A stretch of 64,000 nt of DNA, taken from assembly GCA_047967505.1 (NCBI GenBank), contig CM106540.1; one strand, given 5' to 3'. This DNA comes from Dipteris shenzhenensis. Taxonomy: Eukaryota; Polypodiophyta; Polypodiopsida; Gleicheniales. Below the pieces are notes generated by a model that did no database searches, was not told where the DNA came from, and saw only the letters and a list, made by a program, of their open reading frames with translations. Shown piece after piece: positions 25,301-36,480 of the stretch. The position numbers and the translations under genes are program-made. Every line of letters starts with the position of its first letter. Position 1 is the stretch's first letter.

Positions 25301-25638
25301 GATTCGTGGTCTCGTATTGATTTTTCAAGACCGTCCATGCCTCCTCCGCTGTGGTGACATGTTGAATTAACGCCATGATAGAATCACTTACACTGCAGAC
25401 AATAGAACATAGTGCATCTGCATTTCTTCTTGTCCATGTGAGAATCTCATCCGCAGTTGGTACTTTCTGTTGTCCTGCATTGGCTGGATCCGATCTCGCA
25501 ACTAGCTTCACATCCACCCTAGTAGCAGTATCCCAAAGCTCGTATCTTCATCTTGAACTTCCAAAGTGGATAGTTAGTGCTGTCCAACTTTTCGCTTGCG
25601 CCAAACGGTGGAATTCGCAGTCTTGCAGGCTGGGCCAT
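22380..25638 (-). pseudogene. Copia gag-protease-integrase-RT, truncated (right arm)
   Basis: On the minus strand gag starts at 25638. The frame 25152-25517 is gag, 24015-24500 holds the protease end and integrase HHCC domain, and 23590-23817 has KKLRSDRGGEF and QNGVAE (second Asp and Glu of the DDE triad). Frame 23257-23535 is the integrase C-terminal region, and 22515-22904 the RT fingers (IGTKWVYKTKYKSDG to YGLKQVP). The sequence ends just after YVDD at about 22380. Stops lie between the pieces. A 207-bp in-frame tandem duplication (24624-25037) doubles the zinc knuckle region. Confidence 0.82.
24624..25037 (-). repeat. 207-bp tandem duplication of the gag zinc-knuckle coding region
   Basis: Units 24624-24830 and 24831-25037 differ at only a few bases. 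Because 207 is 69 codons the duplication preserves frame, giving two CCHC knuckles in a row. Each carries the same stop (TAG, where the left arm at 21529 has CAG), so the stop preceded the duplication. Confidence 0.85.
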
Positions 25639-25708
25639 CTCTCACAATCTACTTGCAAACAAAAACACACTACCAAATCTTCTTGCTAGAGCCCAAGCTC
25701 TGATACCA

Positions 25709-26440
25709 TGTAAGAAAACAATACAACGTATGTGCTCAACAGATAACAGGATCTCGTACGCAAGAGAGAAAAGCAGATAGTATGGAGAATCAAAAATTTG
25801 ATTACTGTAAAACTGATACAATAGATGGCGCTGCCTCCCAGCCATGCGCTCCTATGAGAGAAGCTTCGATGGCATGCTAGAAACAGTAGAGGACGGAGGC
25901 TGGATGCTAAGGAATTAGGGTTGCTGTAGCCAGTGATGAAATGGGTTTCACGAGCTTGCTCTTATATAGGCACCACTAGTAGTCAGTTAGACCCAATTGG
26001 GTGACCGACCCAGTCCACCCAAAACGGCCGACTGGGGGTCGGTCCCAAAATAGGCCACGGACCACATGATAGAACCGGTGCACAAAATAGAGCAACTAAC
26101 CTACGGAGTCCGTTCGGCCCACAACCATCCGAGATCATCTGGGGCTCCAAACGGGCCCCACAACTCGAGAGTGGGTTGCCTCGAGAAATGCTCCATCTAC
26201 CCTCAGTGCGATCAGTCATGGAATGCCTTCCCGCACTTGCATGTAGCCTAGTTAGCAGTGTGCCAACTCTATCTGAAACCGTCCATCCATCAGGCCACAC
26301 ATGGCCCCCATCTAGTGTCCAAACCAGGACCTACCGGATAACCGAGCTACTCAAATGCCTTCTCCTCATATGGGGGGCTTACAAGTAGAGTTAGCTCATT
26401 CCCACGTAGTTACATGAGAGTGGAGCATTGATATCTAACA
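25709..26440 (-). repeat. 5' LTR, right arm of the inverted Copia pair
   Basis: 732 bp on the minus strand, TGTTAGATATC to TTTCTTACA, followed by primer site TGGTATCAGAGC (25708-25697). A TATATAAG sits near 25961-25968 on the minus strand. Confidence 0.88.
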
Positions 26441-26590
26441 TAGGTTTCCACAACAGGGTGTGATACAAGTGGAGCCAATTCTAAATCCAACAACATTGAA
26501 GCAAAATGTGAATGATAGGTTTCCACAATAGGGTGTGATACAAGTGGAGCCAATTCTAAATCCAATAACACACATAGGTTAAAGCCTATA
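26441..26590. repeat. 75-bp tandem repeat, about two units
   Basis: TAGGTTTCCACAA with its following 50 bp begins at 26441 and again at 26516, with few differences. The first unit starts exactly at the edge of the Copia LTR. Confidence 0.75.
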
Positions 26591-26869
26591 GAATCATTAG
26601 GGGTATTGAATAGTAATGTGGATACTCTATTGATGTGTTGAAAAGAATAACCTATCCCTAACATGTTCTCAATGGAAGGTCGATCAATAAAGAAAAAAGT
26701 TAAAGAAGAAAAAAGGAGCTAAAAAATCCTTACACTTTCATGTAAGAGGTCCTTTTAGAGAGAGATGTCTTTACATTTTTGTATAAGAAGTCCTTACAAG
26801 ACACAAAAATCCTTAGAAAGAGAGAGAAAGTACTTACACTATTTTTAAGGGATGAAAACTTTGGAATAT

Positions 26870-27340
26870 GTTTGAATATCGTCAATGCAAAGAAGCTCCC
26901 ACTCTTTGGGGTTCAGTGTTCATCTCAGTTTGGTGTTCATATGCTTGTTCTCCTTGGTTCCATGCTTCCTCAACACTATTGTGTGACAGCATGTTCTAAC
27001 TTTGCAATCTCCCATCCTCTTCCTCCTCTCTCCTCCTCCTCCCTTACCTCTTTCCCCCATCTCCCCCCCCCCCAGCATGACCTCCTCCTCCCTCCTCCTC
27101 CTCTCTCTTTCTCCTCCCTCTCCCTCCTCCCTCCTCATCCTCTTCACCCTTTTTCATCAATCCTAAATCACTTGAATCCATAAAGAAGACTCACTCTCCA
27201 ATCCTCAACCTTGAACTTCTCCTAAACCCTGCAACTCTTTCTCAAACCTGAACTCTATCTAAACCCTAGAACCCTAGTTAGCTTTCTCAACTCTATCCTC
27301 CTTCTAAACATAGTGACTCCTTCCTAAACCCTTGAACTTC
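26870..27340 (+). repeat. Arm of an inverted dispersed repeat with pyrimidine-rich core
   Basis: A pyrimidine-rich stretch at 27000-27160 (mostly CTC/CCT, with a C12 run near 27062) is followed by loosely repeated TCCTAAACCCT and CTAAACCCTAGAACCCTAG phrases to 27340. Read on the other strand, this segment matches 31060-31582 continued at 34565-34640, for example TGCAAAGTTAGAACATGCT against TGCAAGGTTAGGACATGCT. The AAACCCTA-like phrases resemble degenerate plant telomere repeat, but no perfect array exists. Confidence 0.6.
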
Positions 27341-28049
27341 TAGTACAAATCATAGAAATCCAAAAGCAAGTGCCAACATTGGAATAACTTCAATGAGTTT
27401 TACTAGGTGAAGAATTAGGAGGGAATTAGGGATACCAATAATTCAAGCCAAAAAAGAAAGAACAAGTGAACAAGCTTTTGTAGCCTCCAATTGACGTAAA
27501 GAAAGAGGTAGATCAATGTATAAAGGAAGTGGACATCATCACAATATTGTTTGATTGTTGGAATACTGCATAGATTTGGGATCACTTCAGTGTAAGAAAA
27601 AATATATACCTGGCCTTTTCCTAATCATCGTCCTTGTAATGGATACATAGGTTAGTGAGGTGCTTCTTGTGGATCTTGAAGATGATGTGAGTGATGCACC
27701 TCTTTAGATTTGAGCAATTGAGAATATTGTTGTCCCTAAAATCGTACAAATGATTGAGAAATGATTCTTGTTGTGCAAGCCGTACCCCCTTGAAACCAAT
27801 AGGTCAATACACGATTGACTATAGCCAATTGTGAAACTACTTTAGGGGTAGTTATAGGGTGCAATGCAACACAATGGTGGGTGATATTTTGAATTTCATG
27901 TGGAATCACCCTCTCGATAGAATTGTCCCTAGCATAATGAGTGCCTTACTGGCATAATATTGAGATGCAATCTGTCAAAACTTGATGTTTTGAACATCGT
28001 AGTGCTCGATACATGTCACTACACGAGCAGCTATGTCCTCCTTTAAATA
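27341..28049. other. Intergenic, no gene seen
   Basis: No coding similarity or repeat is recognised between the pyrimidine-rich arm and the 28.05-kb direct repeat. Confidence 0.45.
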
Positions 28050-28660
28050 GTATATGTGCTATGTCTTTGTGCATCAGAGTGTCCACAGTCTATCCTATCA
28101 TCTAACCACAACTCACTACTTGTCATCTACATGCAGCTTTCCTGCACTGATCTAGATTCACGACCACCGTGTTGACATTGTCTTTGTGTGACCCCATTAC
28201 ACTGGTTCTTGGAGGTGGATATACCTATTCTTAACTAAACCAAAGAAAATGTATTCATGTTAGTTGGCTTAAGACCCACTTTGGAGTCCCACAATTGATC
28301 AAATATTTGCATCAAGTTTAAAACAAGTGGCTAAAAACTAATCCTAAATGCATTTCCTTGTGCAACCATGGTGTTGGTTCTATTTTAGTGTGGTGGTTGC
28401 ACGAAGTTTAAAAAAAATCTTCATACTATCTCTGTGTTGTATCTTTGTGCATCACAATACCCACAGTCTATCCTATCATCTACCCATAGCTCACGAGCTA
28501 TCATCTATGTGCACCTTTTCCATGCTATCTAGATTTGCGACCACTGCACTGACGTTGGCTTGGTGGTCCTTGGAGTTATTTTAGGTAGCTACTCTTAATT
28601 AAATCAAAGAAAATGCATTTACCTTCATTGACTGGAGTTTGCTTTCATGCCAATATGTCC
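28050..28660. repeat. Direct repeat, two copies of about 230 bp
   Basis: 28050-28290 and 28433-28660 share a series of phrases: CTTTGTGCATCA, CCACAGTCTATCCTATCATC, TGGTTCTTGGAG-like sequence and ACCAAAGAAAATG. A fragment (ACCAAAGAAAATATATTTCC) recurs near 28768. Origin unknown. Confidence 0.65.
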
Positions 28661-29709
28661 CTTGAGGGGTTTCCTTTGGGGGCATGGTCCATATAAACAT
28701 ACATCGGTCCAATGTCATGCCACATATGTATGTCCTTGTGCAACCACCACATTGGTTCTTGAAACCAAAGAAAATATATTTCCTTAATCAGGATCAAGAT
28801 AGCAATGCATTTGAGAGATTATCTCTTTTGGTGGAATGTGCCTTTCACCTTCGGTTTGAAGGAATATATAGATTCAACTGTAGCTTGACCTTCAAAATTA
28901 TCCTCATGTGAAGATGTTTCCCTCTCGATAAATGTACCACCTTTTTTCTTATTGCATAATATCTCTTGCACTTTCCAAATAACATACATAGAGGTTTGTT
29001 TTTATGAGAGGAGGAACCTTGCTTCTAGACATCTATTTTTCCTATGCCTCTTTGTATCATGCCTTCTCTTGTAATGCTTGTTATCATCAATTGTTGTGTT
29101 TGTAGTTCTATGCCTAGTTTCTAGCCACATAATAATGTCTATGCACCTATTTGGAAGGTGCAAGAGACACCATGGGATAGGACAAGTGAGGCATATTATG
29201 GACAATGAGAAGACTTTACAAGAGGATAATTCCGAACGTCAAACTACAGCTAGCTCTACAGATTTATTTAAACTGAAGGTGAAAAACACTCTCCAAAAGT
29301 GATAACCTCTCAACTACATTGCTAGGTTGATCATGAAATTGCCTCTTTCTCATGTTGTTCACAAATACAGTTTGGCGGACAAGTTATGTTTTGTAGATTT
29401 TGGTAGATAAGTTAATCCTAAACCAAGGAAAATGTATTTCTTTCACACCAAAACCAGCCTAGAAATTAAACTAAACTGATTTAACTACTGGGAAACACAT
29501 CAATATCAATCACCGAGCTAGCCATCAATTATTTCGGTTGTAAAATATATTTTTGTTTTCAATTTCTATAGTTAGACAATAACTAGCTGAATTATATATT
29601 GTTTTTTAAAACCACCAAGCTAGTTTTGGATGATCACAATCCAAGCCAGCCCCAAAAACTAAACTATTAGACTAATTTAAGTACTAGTAAATAGCCCCAA
29701 AATTAAGCT
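28661..29709. other. Intergenic, no gene seen
   Basis: Short open stretches only. Phrases of the type CCAAAGAAAATGTATTTC near 29430 echo the 28-kb repeats. No protein similarity is seen. Confidence 0.45.
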
Positions 29710-29925
29710 AAGGCCCGATGGTGCCATCCATATAATCATGGGACATTTTAATAAGCCACCTTAAAGTAATCAAAATTTGAGCTAGCATGGTGACTAGAGG
29801 TTACTATCTGCATAATCATGAGCCATCCTTAAATTAATCAAAATTTGAGCTAGCATTGTGACTAGAGGCCCGGTGGTGCCATCCAAATAATAATGAGCCA
29901 TCTCCAATTAGTCAAATTAAGCTGC
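29710..29925. repeat. Tandem repeat, three units of 60-88 bp
   Basis: Units begin at 29710, 29798 and 29866. Each contains an ATAATCATG/ATAATAATG segment, a GAGCCATC-like segment and, in the first two, AATCAAAATTTGAGCTAGCA. The first and third begin AGGCCCG(A/G)TGGTGCCATCC. Confidence 0.75.
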
Positions 29926-30106
29926 TAATTAATCACATGCTTGGCCACCTGATCAAAGGGATTATGAATTTTGTGCTTTCCCCTCGTCAAAATGAAGTGC
30001 CATGTTGGAAAAATTTCTTATGATGCCCCTTCTGAAGTGATCAGACACCTAATTTTGCTGGCGATTTGATCAAAATATCTTAAAGGTGGCTCAATGGGTA
30101 TTAGCT

Positions 30107-30745
30107 ATTTAAGTGACATGTAGCCTTGTCAACTTCACATTGCTCCACCCTCATCTCCCATGCTCATCTCCACCACTTTTGTTGACTTCACGCTAGTCTA
30201 TCATCCTCTCTACCACCCTTCTTGACTTCCCACAACTCCACTCTCATCTCCCACCCTTGTATCCTCCATCATCTCCCATCCTCATCTCCAACACCTTTGT
30301 TGACTTCATACTACTTCACCCTCCTCTCTACCACCTTTGTCAACTTCATGTAGTCCACCCTCATTTCTTACTCCACCCTCCTGCTGCTTGACCCTTGTCT
30401 CCACCCTCTGGCATTTTGTTCTTATTTAAGTGACATTTTAAGTGACATGTAGCCTTGTCAACTTCACATTGCTCCACCCTCATCTCCCATGCTCATCTCC
30501 ACCACCTTTGTTGACTTCACGCTAGTCTATCATCCTCTCTACCACCCTTCTTGACTTCCCACAACTCCACTCTCATCTCCCACCCTTGTATCCTGCTCCA
30601 TCATCTCCCACCCTCATCTCCACCACCTTTGTTGACTTCACACTACTCTACCCTCCTCTGTACCACCTTTGTCAACTTCATGTAGTCCACCCTCGTTTCT
30701 TACTCCACCCTCTTGCTGCTTAACCCTTGTCTCCACCCTCTAGCT
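30107..30745. repeat. Tandem duplication of a 329-bp pyrimidine-rich unit
   Basis: The unit starting ATTTAAGTGACATGTAGCC at 30107 recurs from about 30436 and runs almost unchanged through CTCATCTCCCA and TTTGTTGACTTCA phrases. Inside each unit a shorter degenerate motif (CCACCxTTGTTGACTTCA) repeats several times. No protein is encoded. Confidence 0.85.
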
Positions 30746-31059
30746 ATGTCAGTTGATTTTATTCTTATTCCTAGCTGTCTCCAAAGTCGTGGCAGCTCCT
30801 TGATCGTAGAATGATTTTTTGCTCTTTCCCATGGCTTCTGAAAGAAGAGTTGGGTTTTCTCAGTATGCAAGGTTCCGAGGCTTTTTGTCACCTACAAATA
30901 TATTGGGGTTGTCATTTGTAGTATATGTGTAACTTAGGACCTCGAGTCATATTCCAATCAGAGACATAGGCTTAAGTGTGGTAAGCAAACATAATGCATG
31001 CATGTGTAAAAGGAACGTGTATCATCATGGTTAAGGTAATAAAGACTTTCGCCTTCATT

Positions 31060-31582
31060 GGGGGTTGAGAGGTTTAGGAGGAGTTTAAGGGTTAGAGGGA
31101 AGTTCAGGGTTTAGAAGGAGGTTCCAAGGTTTAAAGAGAGGTTCCAGAGTTTAGGAGGTTCCAAAGTTTAGAAGAGGTCCCAGAGTTTAGAAAAGGTTCC
31201 ATGAGGATCCAAGGTTCAGGGTAGAGTACATGTGGTGGAGAACTCATCTCCCTCGTAGATCATGGAGGTTAAGGGTTAAGGAACCTAGGGTTTAGGGGGA
31301 GCATAGGAGTGGCAGAGGAAGAAGGTGTAAGAGCATGGGGGAAAGAAGAGAGAGGAGGGAGGAGGACGACGATGACGAGGAGGAGGGAGAAGGAGGAGGA
31401 GGAGAAGAAGGAGGAGGGACGAGGAGAAGGGAGGAGGAGGGAGGAAGAGGAGGAGGAAGGAGGAGGAGGAGAAGGGAGGAGGAGAAGGGAGGAGGAGAGG
31501 GAGAGGATGGGTTGCAAGGTTGGAGAAGAGGGGGGGAGGAGTTGCAAGGTTAGGACATGCTTTTGGACGTGGAGTGCAAGGA
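31060..31582 (-). repeat. Second arm of the inverted repeat, purine-rich
   Basis: 31060-31300 is built of GGTTTAGGAGG/GGTTCCAAGG phrases with one CTAGGGTTTAGGGG. 31310-31520 is almost pure purine (GGAGGA-type). It is the counterpart of 26870-27340 in opposite orientation and is interrupted by the Copia insertion at 31583. Confidence 0.6.
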
Positions 31583-34559
31583 TGTAAGAAAATAATACAA
31601 TGTCTGTGCTCAACAGATAACAAGATCTCGTACGCAAGAGAGAAAACAAGATAGTATGGAGAATCAAAAATTTGATTACTGTAGAACTGATACAAAAGAT
31701 GGCGCTGCCTCCCAACCATGCGCTCCTGTGAAAGAAGCTTCAATGGCGTGCTAGAAATAGTAGAAGACCTCTGAGGCTGGATGCTAAGGAATCAGGGTTG
31801 CTATAGCCAATGATGAAATGGGCTTCACGAGCTTGCTCTTATATAGCCACCAGTCGTAGTCGATTAGGCTCAATTGGGTGACCGACCCAGTCCGCCCAAA
31901 ACGGTCGACTGGGGGTTGGTCCCAAAATAGGCCACCGACCATACGATAGAACCGATGTGCAAAATAGAGCAACTAACCTACTCCGTTCGGCCCAGAGCCA
32001 TCCAACACGGGCCAACTTCCCTTGGCAGCTAAAGCCAAAACACTGCGAATTGTGGTTAGTCGAGCTGTGGGAGCAAAAGTATCTTGATAATCAAAACCAT
32101 GTACCTGTGCAAATCCTTTTGCCATGAGCCGAGCCTTGTACTTATCCAATGTGCCGTCGGACTTGTACTTGGTCTTGTACACGCACTTGGTTCAGATTAC
32201 CTTGCGTTTTGGTGGTCGATTCACAAAGTCCCAAGTGTTGTTCTTCATTATGGAGCCATACTCCGACTGCATAGTCTCCATCCACCTATCATCACCCTGT
32301 GCCTCTTCAAGACACTTGGGTTCATCAGCACGGATCACTTTTGTCATCAAAGCATAGTTGACCAAGTGTTCTTGCACCCTTCTTTGCTCCTCTAATCTCT
32401 TGGACCGGCGGTGTTCAGATGGTTCCTCCTCAATGGCTGGAGGTTCTCTGCTGTCCAAAAGCTACTTTACCCAGTTCGGAAATGGCCGTTGCCGTTGTTC
32501 TGTAGGCTCTTCTTCATCTTCTTTATATTGAATCCTCCCAAGCATCGTTGGGGGAGTTTCGTCTGCTGTTGGTGGCGATACTAGATGGATATCCTGGTCT
32601 TGGTTGTCTGGGAAGGAAGCATCCTCCTCCAATTGATGCGGCTGTTCTGAGAAGACCACATCATGACTTACAATTATCTTCTTGGTAACAGGGTTATAAA
32701 GACGGTAACCCTTTGCCTCTTCACTGTAGCCCAAGAAAATACACTTCCGGCTCTTCGGTTCCCATTTGGTCCTATTAGCATCAGGGACATGCACAAAACA
32801 GTCACATCCAAAAACTCTGAAATGTGCAGCTGAAGGTTTCTTACTAGAAAAGGCTTGCAGTAGAGTCATCCCATTCACAGCCTTTGTGTAGCTACTATTC
32901 AAGATGTAAACTGAAGTGTTACATGCTTCAGCCCAGAAAGTCTTTGGCAAATCTTTCCCTTTCATCATACTCTGACCCATTTCGCAGATGATGCGCATCT
33001 TGCATTCTGCTACTCGATTTTGTTGTGATGTATGTGGCGGGGGTTCTTCACGTTCCTCCCTATTTCTTTCTCGACCATTACATGCCATTCCTTGAACCTA
33101 TTGAAAGCCTCGTCTTTTGTCTTCAAGAATTATATCCATATCCTTCTACTGTAGTCGTCGATCAGCGTCATGAAGTAGTAGGAACCACCCAAAGCTTCTG
33201 TCTCCATCTTTCCGCAGAGGTCCGTGTGAACGATCTCTAGAGGATCCTTTGCCCTACTGGCCTCTTTAGGAAAGGGCTGTCGATGCTGCTTGCCCATCAT
33301 GCAAGCTTCACATACATCGGGCAGATCTAAAATTTCTGGTAGGTCTACAATCATTCCACTTTTATGCATCTCCTTCAAAGAACTAAGGTTTAGATGACCA
33401 AACCTCTCATGCCACAGCTTAGTGTTCTTCACATCCGCTTGAGCACTGAATGCTGAGAGTTCGTAAATGTTGTTGTGCCGTGTATCTTTACCAACGACCT
33501 TTCCTTGAAGATCCAATATCTATGCACCATTCTTATCGATGTGAACTTTGAGGTCCCGATCCGTGATCGCAGAAATGGACAACAAGGACATCGGACAACT
33601 ATTTTACAACTCCATCTAACTTAAGAGCAATCGTACCTTTTTCTTTTGCTGGACATTCTGCATCATTGCCGAGTATTGCCAGGATGTCATTCCCTACTGG
33701 CTGTAGAGAGATATACCAATCCTTCCGACTGGTCATGTGGCGCGATGCACCACTGTCAGTGATCCACGGTTCATCTATAGGTACATGAACTGCCTCCGTG
33801 CAAATCTCCTCAATTGCGACGAACAGCTCTACTGGTACTCCTTGCATGCTATTGCTGGACTATTTCTTTACTATGTTCTTCTCATCTGCAATCTTCTTTC
33901 GGCACTCATTCTACTTGTGCCCTGCCTTGTTGCAATAGAAGCACTTGATCTTCTTCTTTCTCTTTTTATCATCAGAAGAAGATGGGTTACCAGAGTCCTT
34001 ATCCTTACCTTTCTTTGATTCGGCCGATTCGGTCTAGAAAGCCGAATCTTCTCCAGTCCTCGTCTTTTGATGCATCTCCTCCTCCAGAAGCATCGCGCTG
34101 AAACCCTCAAAGTTGGGCAGATTTCTGTTCTACGTATTCAGCATCGTAACAAGACCGTCGTACTTTGGTGGGAGAATTCGTATGCACCTTCGTGCTAGAT
34201 TCTCGCTGGTAATGGTGATGAGAATCGCAGTCATCTAATCACGCAGATTCTTCACCCTGGTGATGAACTTCTCTGCCGCTTCAGACTCAGACAACTTCTC
34301 GTTCGTGAATTGAGTCTCCAAATTCTGAATCCGCATGTTATTCGTGGTGGCAACTCTATCTGAAGCCTAGTTGGCGGTGTGTCAACTCTATCTGAAGCCG
34401 TCTAGCCATCAGGCCACACATGGCCCCCATCTAGTGTCCAAACTAGGACCTATTGGATAACCGAGCTACTCAAATGCCTTCTCCTCATATGGGGGGCTTA
34501 CAAGTAGAGTTAGCTGGTTCCCGCGTAGTTACATGAGAGTGGAGCATTGATATCTAACA
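31583..34559 (-). mobile_element. Deleted Copia copy with one LTR split around an internal fragment, AAGGA target duplication
   Basis: AAGGA occurs at 31578-31582 and 34560-34564, immediately outside TG and CA ends, so this was one insertion event. On the minus strand it starts with the first 215 or so bases of the family LTR (34559 to about 34345) and jumps into gag. It then runs through protease and integrase to the front of RT (about 32008) and jumps into the last 425 bases of the LTR (about 32007-31583). Rest of the 5' LTR, primer site, gag start, RT core, RNase H, purine tract and the start of the 3' LTR are missing. The flanking sequence on both sides belongs to the same purine-rich repeat. 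Confidence 0.88.
32008..34344 (-). pseudogene. Copia gag-integrase-RT fragment inside the split LTR
   Basis: Minus-strand pieces: gag from the sequence coding IQNLET (about 34330) with stops; protease DSGASRH in frame 33599-33847; and integrase HHCC and first Asp in 33130-33516. Frame 32462-33088 carries HTSQQN, a PLQAF-type segment and the integrase C-terminus. 32192-32458 and 31973-32182 give the linker and RT fingers, ending near ALAAKGSWPV. A deletion near 33090 removes the integrase second Asp, and another near 33590 removes part of the pre-integrase region. It is non-functional and closely related to the 22380-25638 copy. Confidence 0.82.
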
Positions 34560-34679
34560 AAGGAAGCATGGACACTTGAGACAATTTCTTGGAATACCAA
34601 AGTAGAACTCAACACCCCAAAGAGTATGGGCTTCATTCCATTATGGAGTATTTATACAAGTTGGAGAGCTTCTCTCTCT

Positions 34680-34900
34680 GCATGTAGGAATTATAAGACA
34701 TTCTCTCTCTACATGTAAAACTTGCATATAGAAGTTGCATGTAGAACTCGCATGTAGAACTCGCACGTAAAACATGCATGTAGGAGTTGCATGTAGAAGT
34801 TGCAAGTAGAACATGCATGTAGGAATTGCATATAGGACTTGCATGTAGGAGTTACATGTAGAACTCACATGTAGGAATCGCAAGTAGAACTTGCATGTTG
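34680..34900. repeat. 15-bp minisatellite, about 13 units
   Basis: Units of the form TTGCATGTAGAAC/TTGCATGTAGGAG repeat head to tail with 15-bp spacing and about 20% variation. The period is a multiple of three, so both strands show open frames rich in Cys, Tyr and Met that are artefacts of the repeat. It lies in the outer part of the inverted dispersed repeat; the partner near 26700-26800 has only two or three vague units, so the array expanded in this copy. Confidence 0.85.
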
Positions 34901-36480
34901 AGGATTCCTAAGAGAGATTATTCCTAGCCCTATATACAAGTACAAGCGGAGCTTTGCCGCTACTCTACACACATTCTCTACACACATTCTATACTACCTA
35001 AGTCCATGTTGGCACAGAGACAACAATGATTGAGATGCTAATGGACCTTAAATGGATAAGCAATCTGCCTAATTTAGTCCGCCTGATAACTACTTTTGAG
35101 TCCTACATCATTGATATTTATTTGTGGATTCTATATGGGCCATATAATCAAGTTGACCATGCTCCATAATTGATCTTGCGCGAGTTTTTTATGACATTAG
35201 GCACAATCAGAATGAGATGAAGATCATTTTTAAAAAAGTTGGGTAGCTCACCAGCTAAAAAGAGTCTCAAGTAAGCATTTTTGGGTACCTAGCTCACTAG
35301 CTAAGCTATGCTTTCTTGTTTTGATAAAACACTTGGCCACCACCTGAGTTGAGCTTTTTGTATATAAGATGAGTTTTTTGTAACAGCTTTAATATATGAG
35401 TTGACCTTTCTTTATAATAGGAATTTTGATTTTAATTTCTCTAGGGGGACGTATTAATCTGAGCTTTCTTGTATCGACATAATAACAATGGAAATTCAAT
35501 CAATTAGATCCCTCCCTTCCTTCATGAATCAATGAGGTTTTTTGCCAAAAAAAACAAAAATCAATCTCATAAGACACAGTTACAATGAAGATCTGTATCA
35601 TCAACATTACGACTTATCACCGCAAGAGCCAATCTCAAATAAAATTGCACTTCTTAAAAATAACACCCATGACTGCACTTGCAATAAAAAATCATCTTAT
35701 TTCTCCTTCCATATGGAATTAATTATTGTTGCCCTAATAACTTGCCACACCTTCCATAGGTCTTCGTTCATCCTTCCCTTATTCCCCAAAAGTGCTATCA
35801 TTTAAAGAGCATTTGCTTATCTCTTTGCCAGTGTGGTTTACAAATATTCTCAAGTCCCCTCTGCCCAATAATTTCTTTAGAACTTGACAAGCTATACCGC
35901 TTGGCAATCAAATCCTCTCCCAACCAGTTACAATTGTGTGGGTCCCATATGCTCCTAAAGTTAACCAATACTTTTGCACACATCCTCTTGAACTACTAAG
36001 AAGCAATTACTATTAGATTAAATAAGGCTCTATAAGCCCACTCGGGTCAAGGCTCCTTTAGCAAGACATAATTTTCTCTAATTATGAAGTCAAAATTCAG
36101 TCTGAACAACTCTGTAAGATGATTGTCAAGTGGAAGTTCGTTTATAAGGATGTCACTTGGTTGGGCTCGGGCTAGTTAGTTGTTACAAGGGGATGCTTGA
36201 CTTAGCAGCTCACTTTGACTTTTACTAGGACCATTCAGCTCAATCAAATCCCTAGCATTTTTACCCATGGTTAACTGCAATAAAGTTTAGGGAGCCATTT
36301 AGCAATCGTTTTCTTGCACTTTTGGACCATACCTTCTCCACCCTGACTTTTACTAGCCACCATATAATTCCAATCTATGGCATGTCATTGCTCCCTCCAT
36401 ACAAATGAGCAATGCACAAATTCTTCCACACTCCCTTATTGGGCTATGGGATCCTAAGCTCCATGACCACCTATTTGCCG
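34901..36480. other. Intergenic, no gene seen
   Basis: The direct phrase CTCTACACACATT occurs twice near 34960-34985. No coding similarity was found. Confidence 0.45.

Larger units (their letters stand above)
19963..26440. mobile_element. Head-to-head (inverted) pair of Copia 5' halves with outward LTRs
   Basis: The left arm (plus strand) has LTR 19963-20686, primer site 20687-20698, gag from 20757, protease and integrase up to about 22375. The right arm (minus strand) has LTR 26440-25709, primer site 25708-25697, gag from 25638, protease, integrase and reverse transcriptase ending at YVDD at about 22380. The arms share roughly 2.4 kb in inverted orientation, about 90-93% similar by eye in the LTR, with a single-copy 1.4-kb spacer (22376-23784) of integrase/RT sequence. 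RNase H, purine tract and 3' LTRs are absent. Flanking pentamers differ (GTGAT and TAGGT), so there is no target duplication. Confidence 0.85.

Noticed and set aside
26920-27147. Arg/Glu-rich frame like a nuclear protein
   Set aside because: Reverse strand of a pyrimidine-rich tract.
27240-27290. Interstitial telomere repeat
   Set aside because: Only scattered AAACCCT words; no array of three or more perfect units.
31285-31743. Long Ser/Pro/Leu-rich frames on the minus strand and Glu/Gly-rich frames on the plus strand
   Set aside because: Translation of a purine-rich low-complexity tract; all frames stay open and no domain is present.
34633-34883. Cys/Tyr-rich open frames on the minus strand that look like a repetitive small protein
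   Set aside because: They are produced by the 15-bp minisatellite, whose unit is divisible by three; several frames are open at once.
35542-35805. 87-residue plus-strand frame as a small gene
   Set aside because: No family resemblance, AT-rich composition, no supporting signals.
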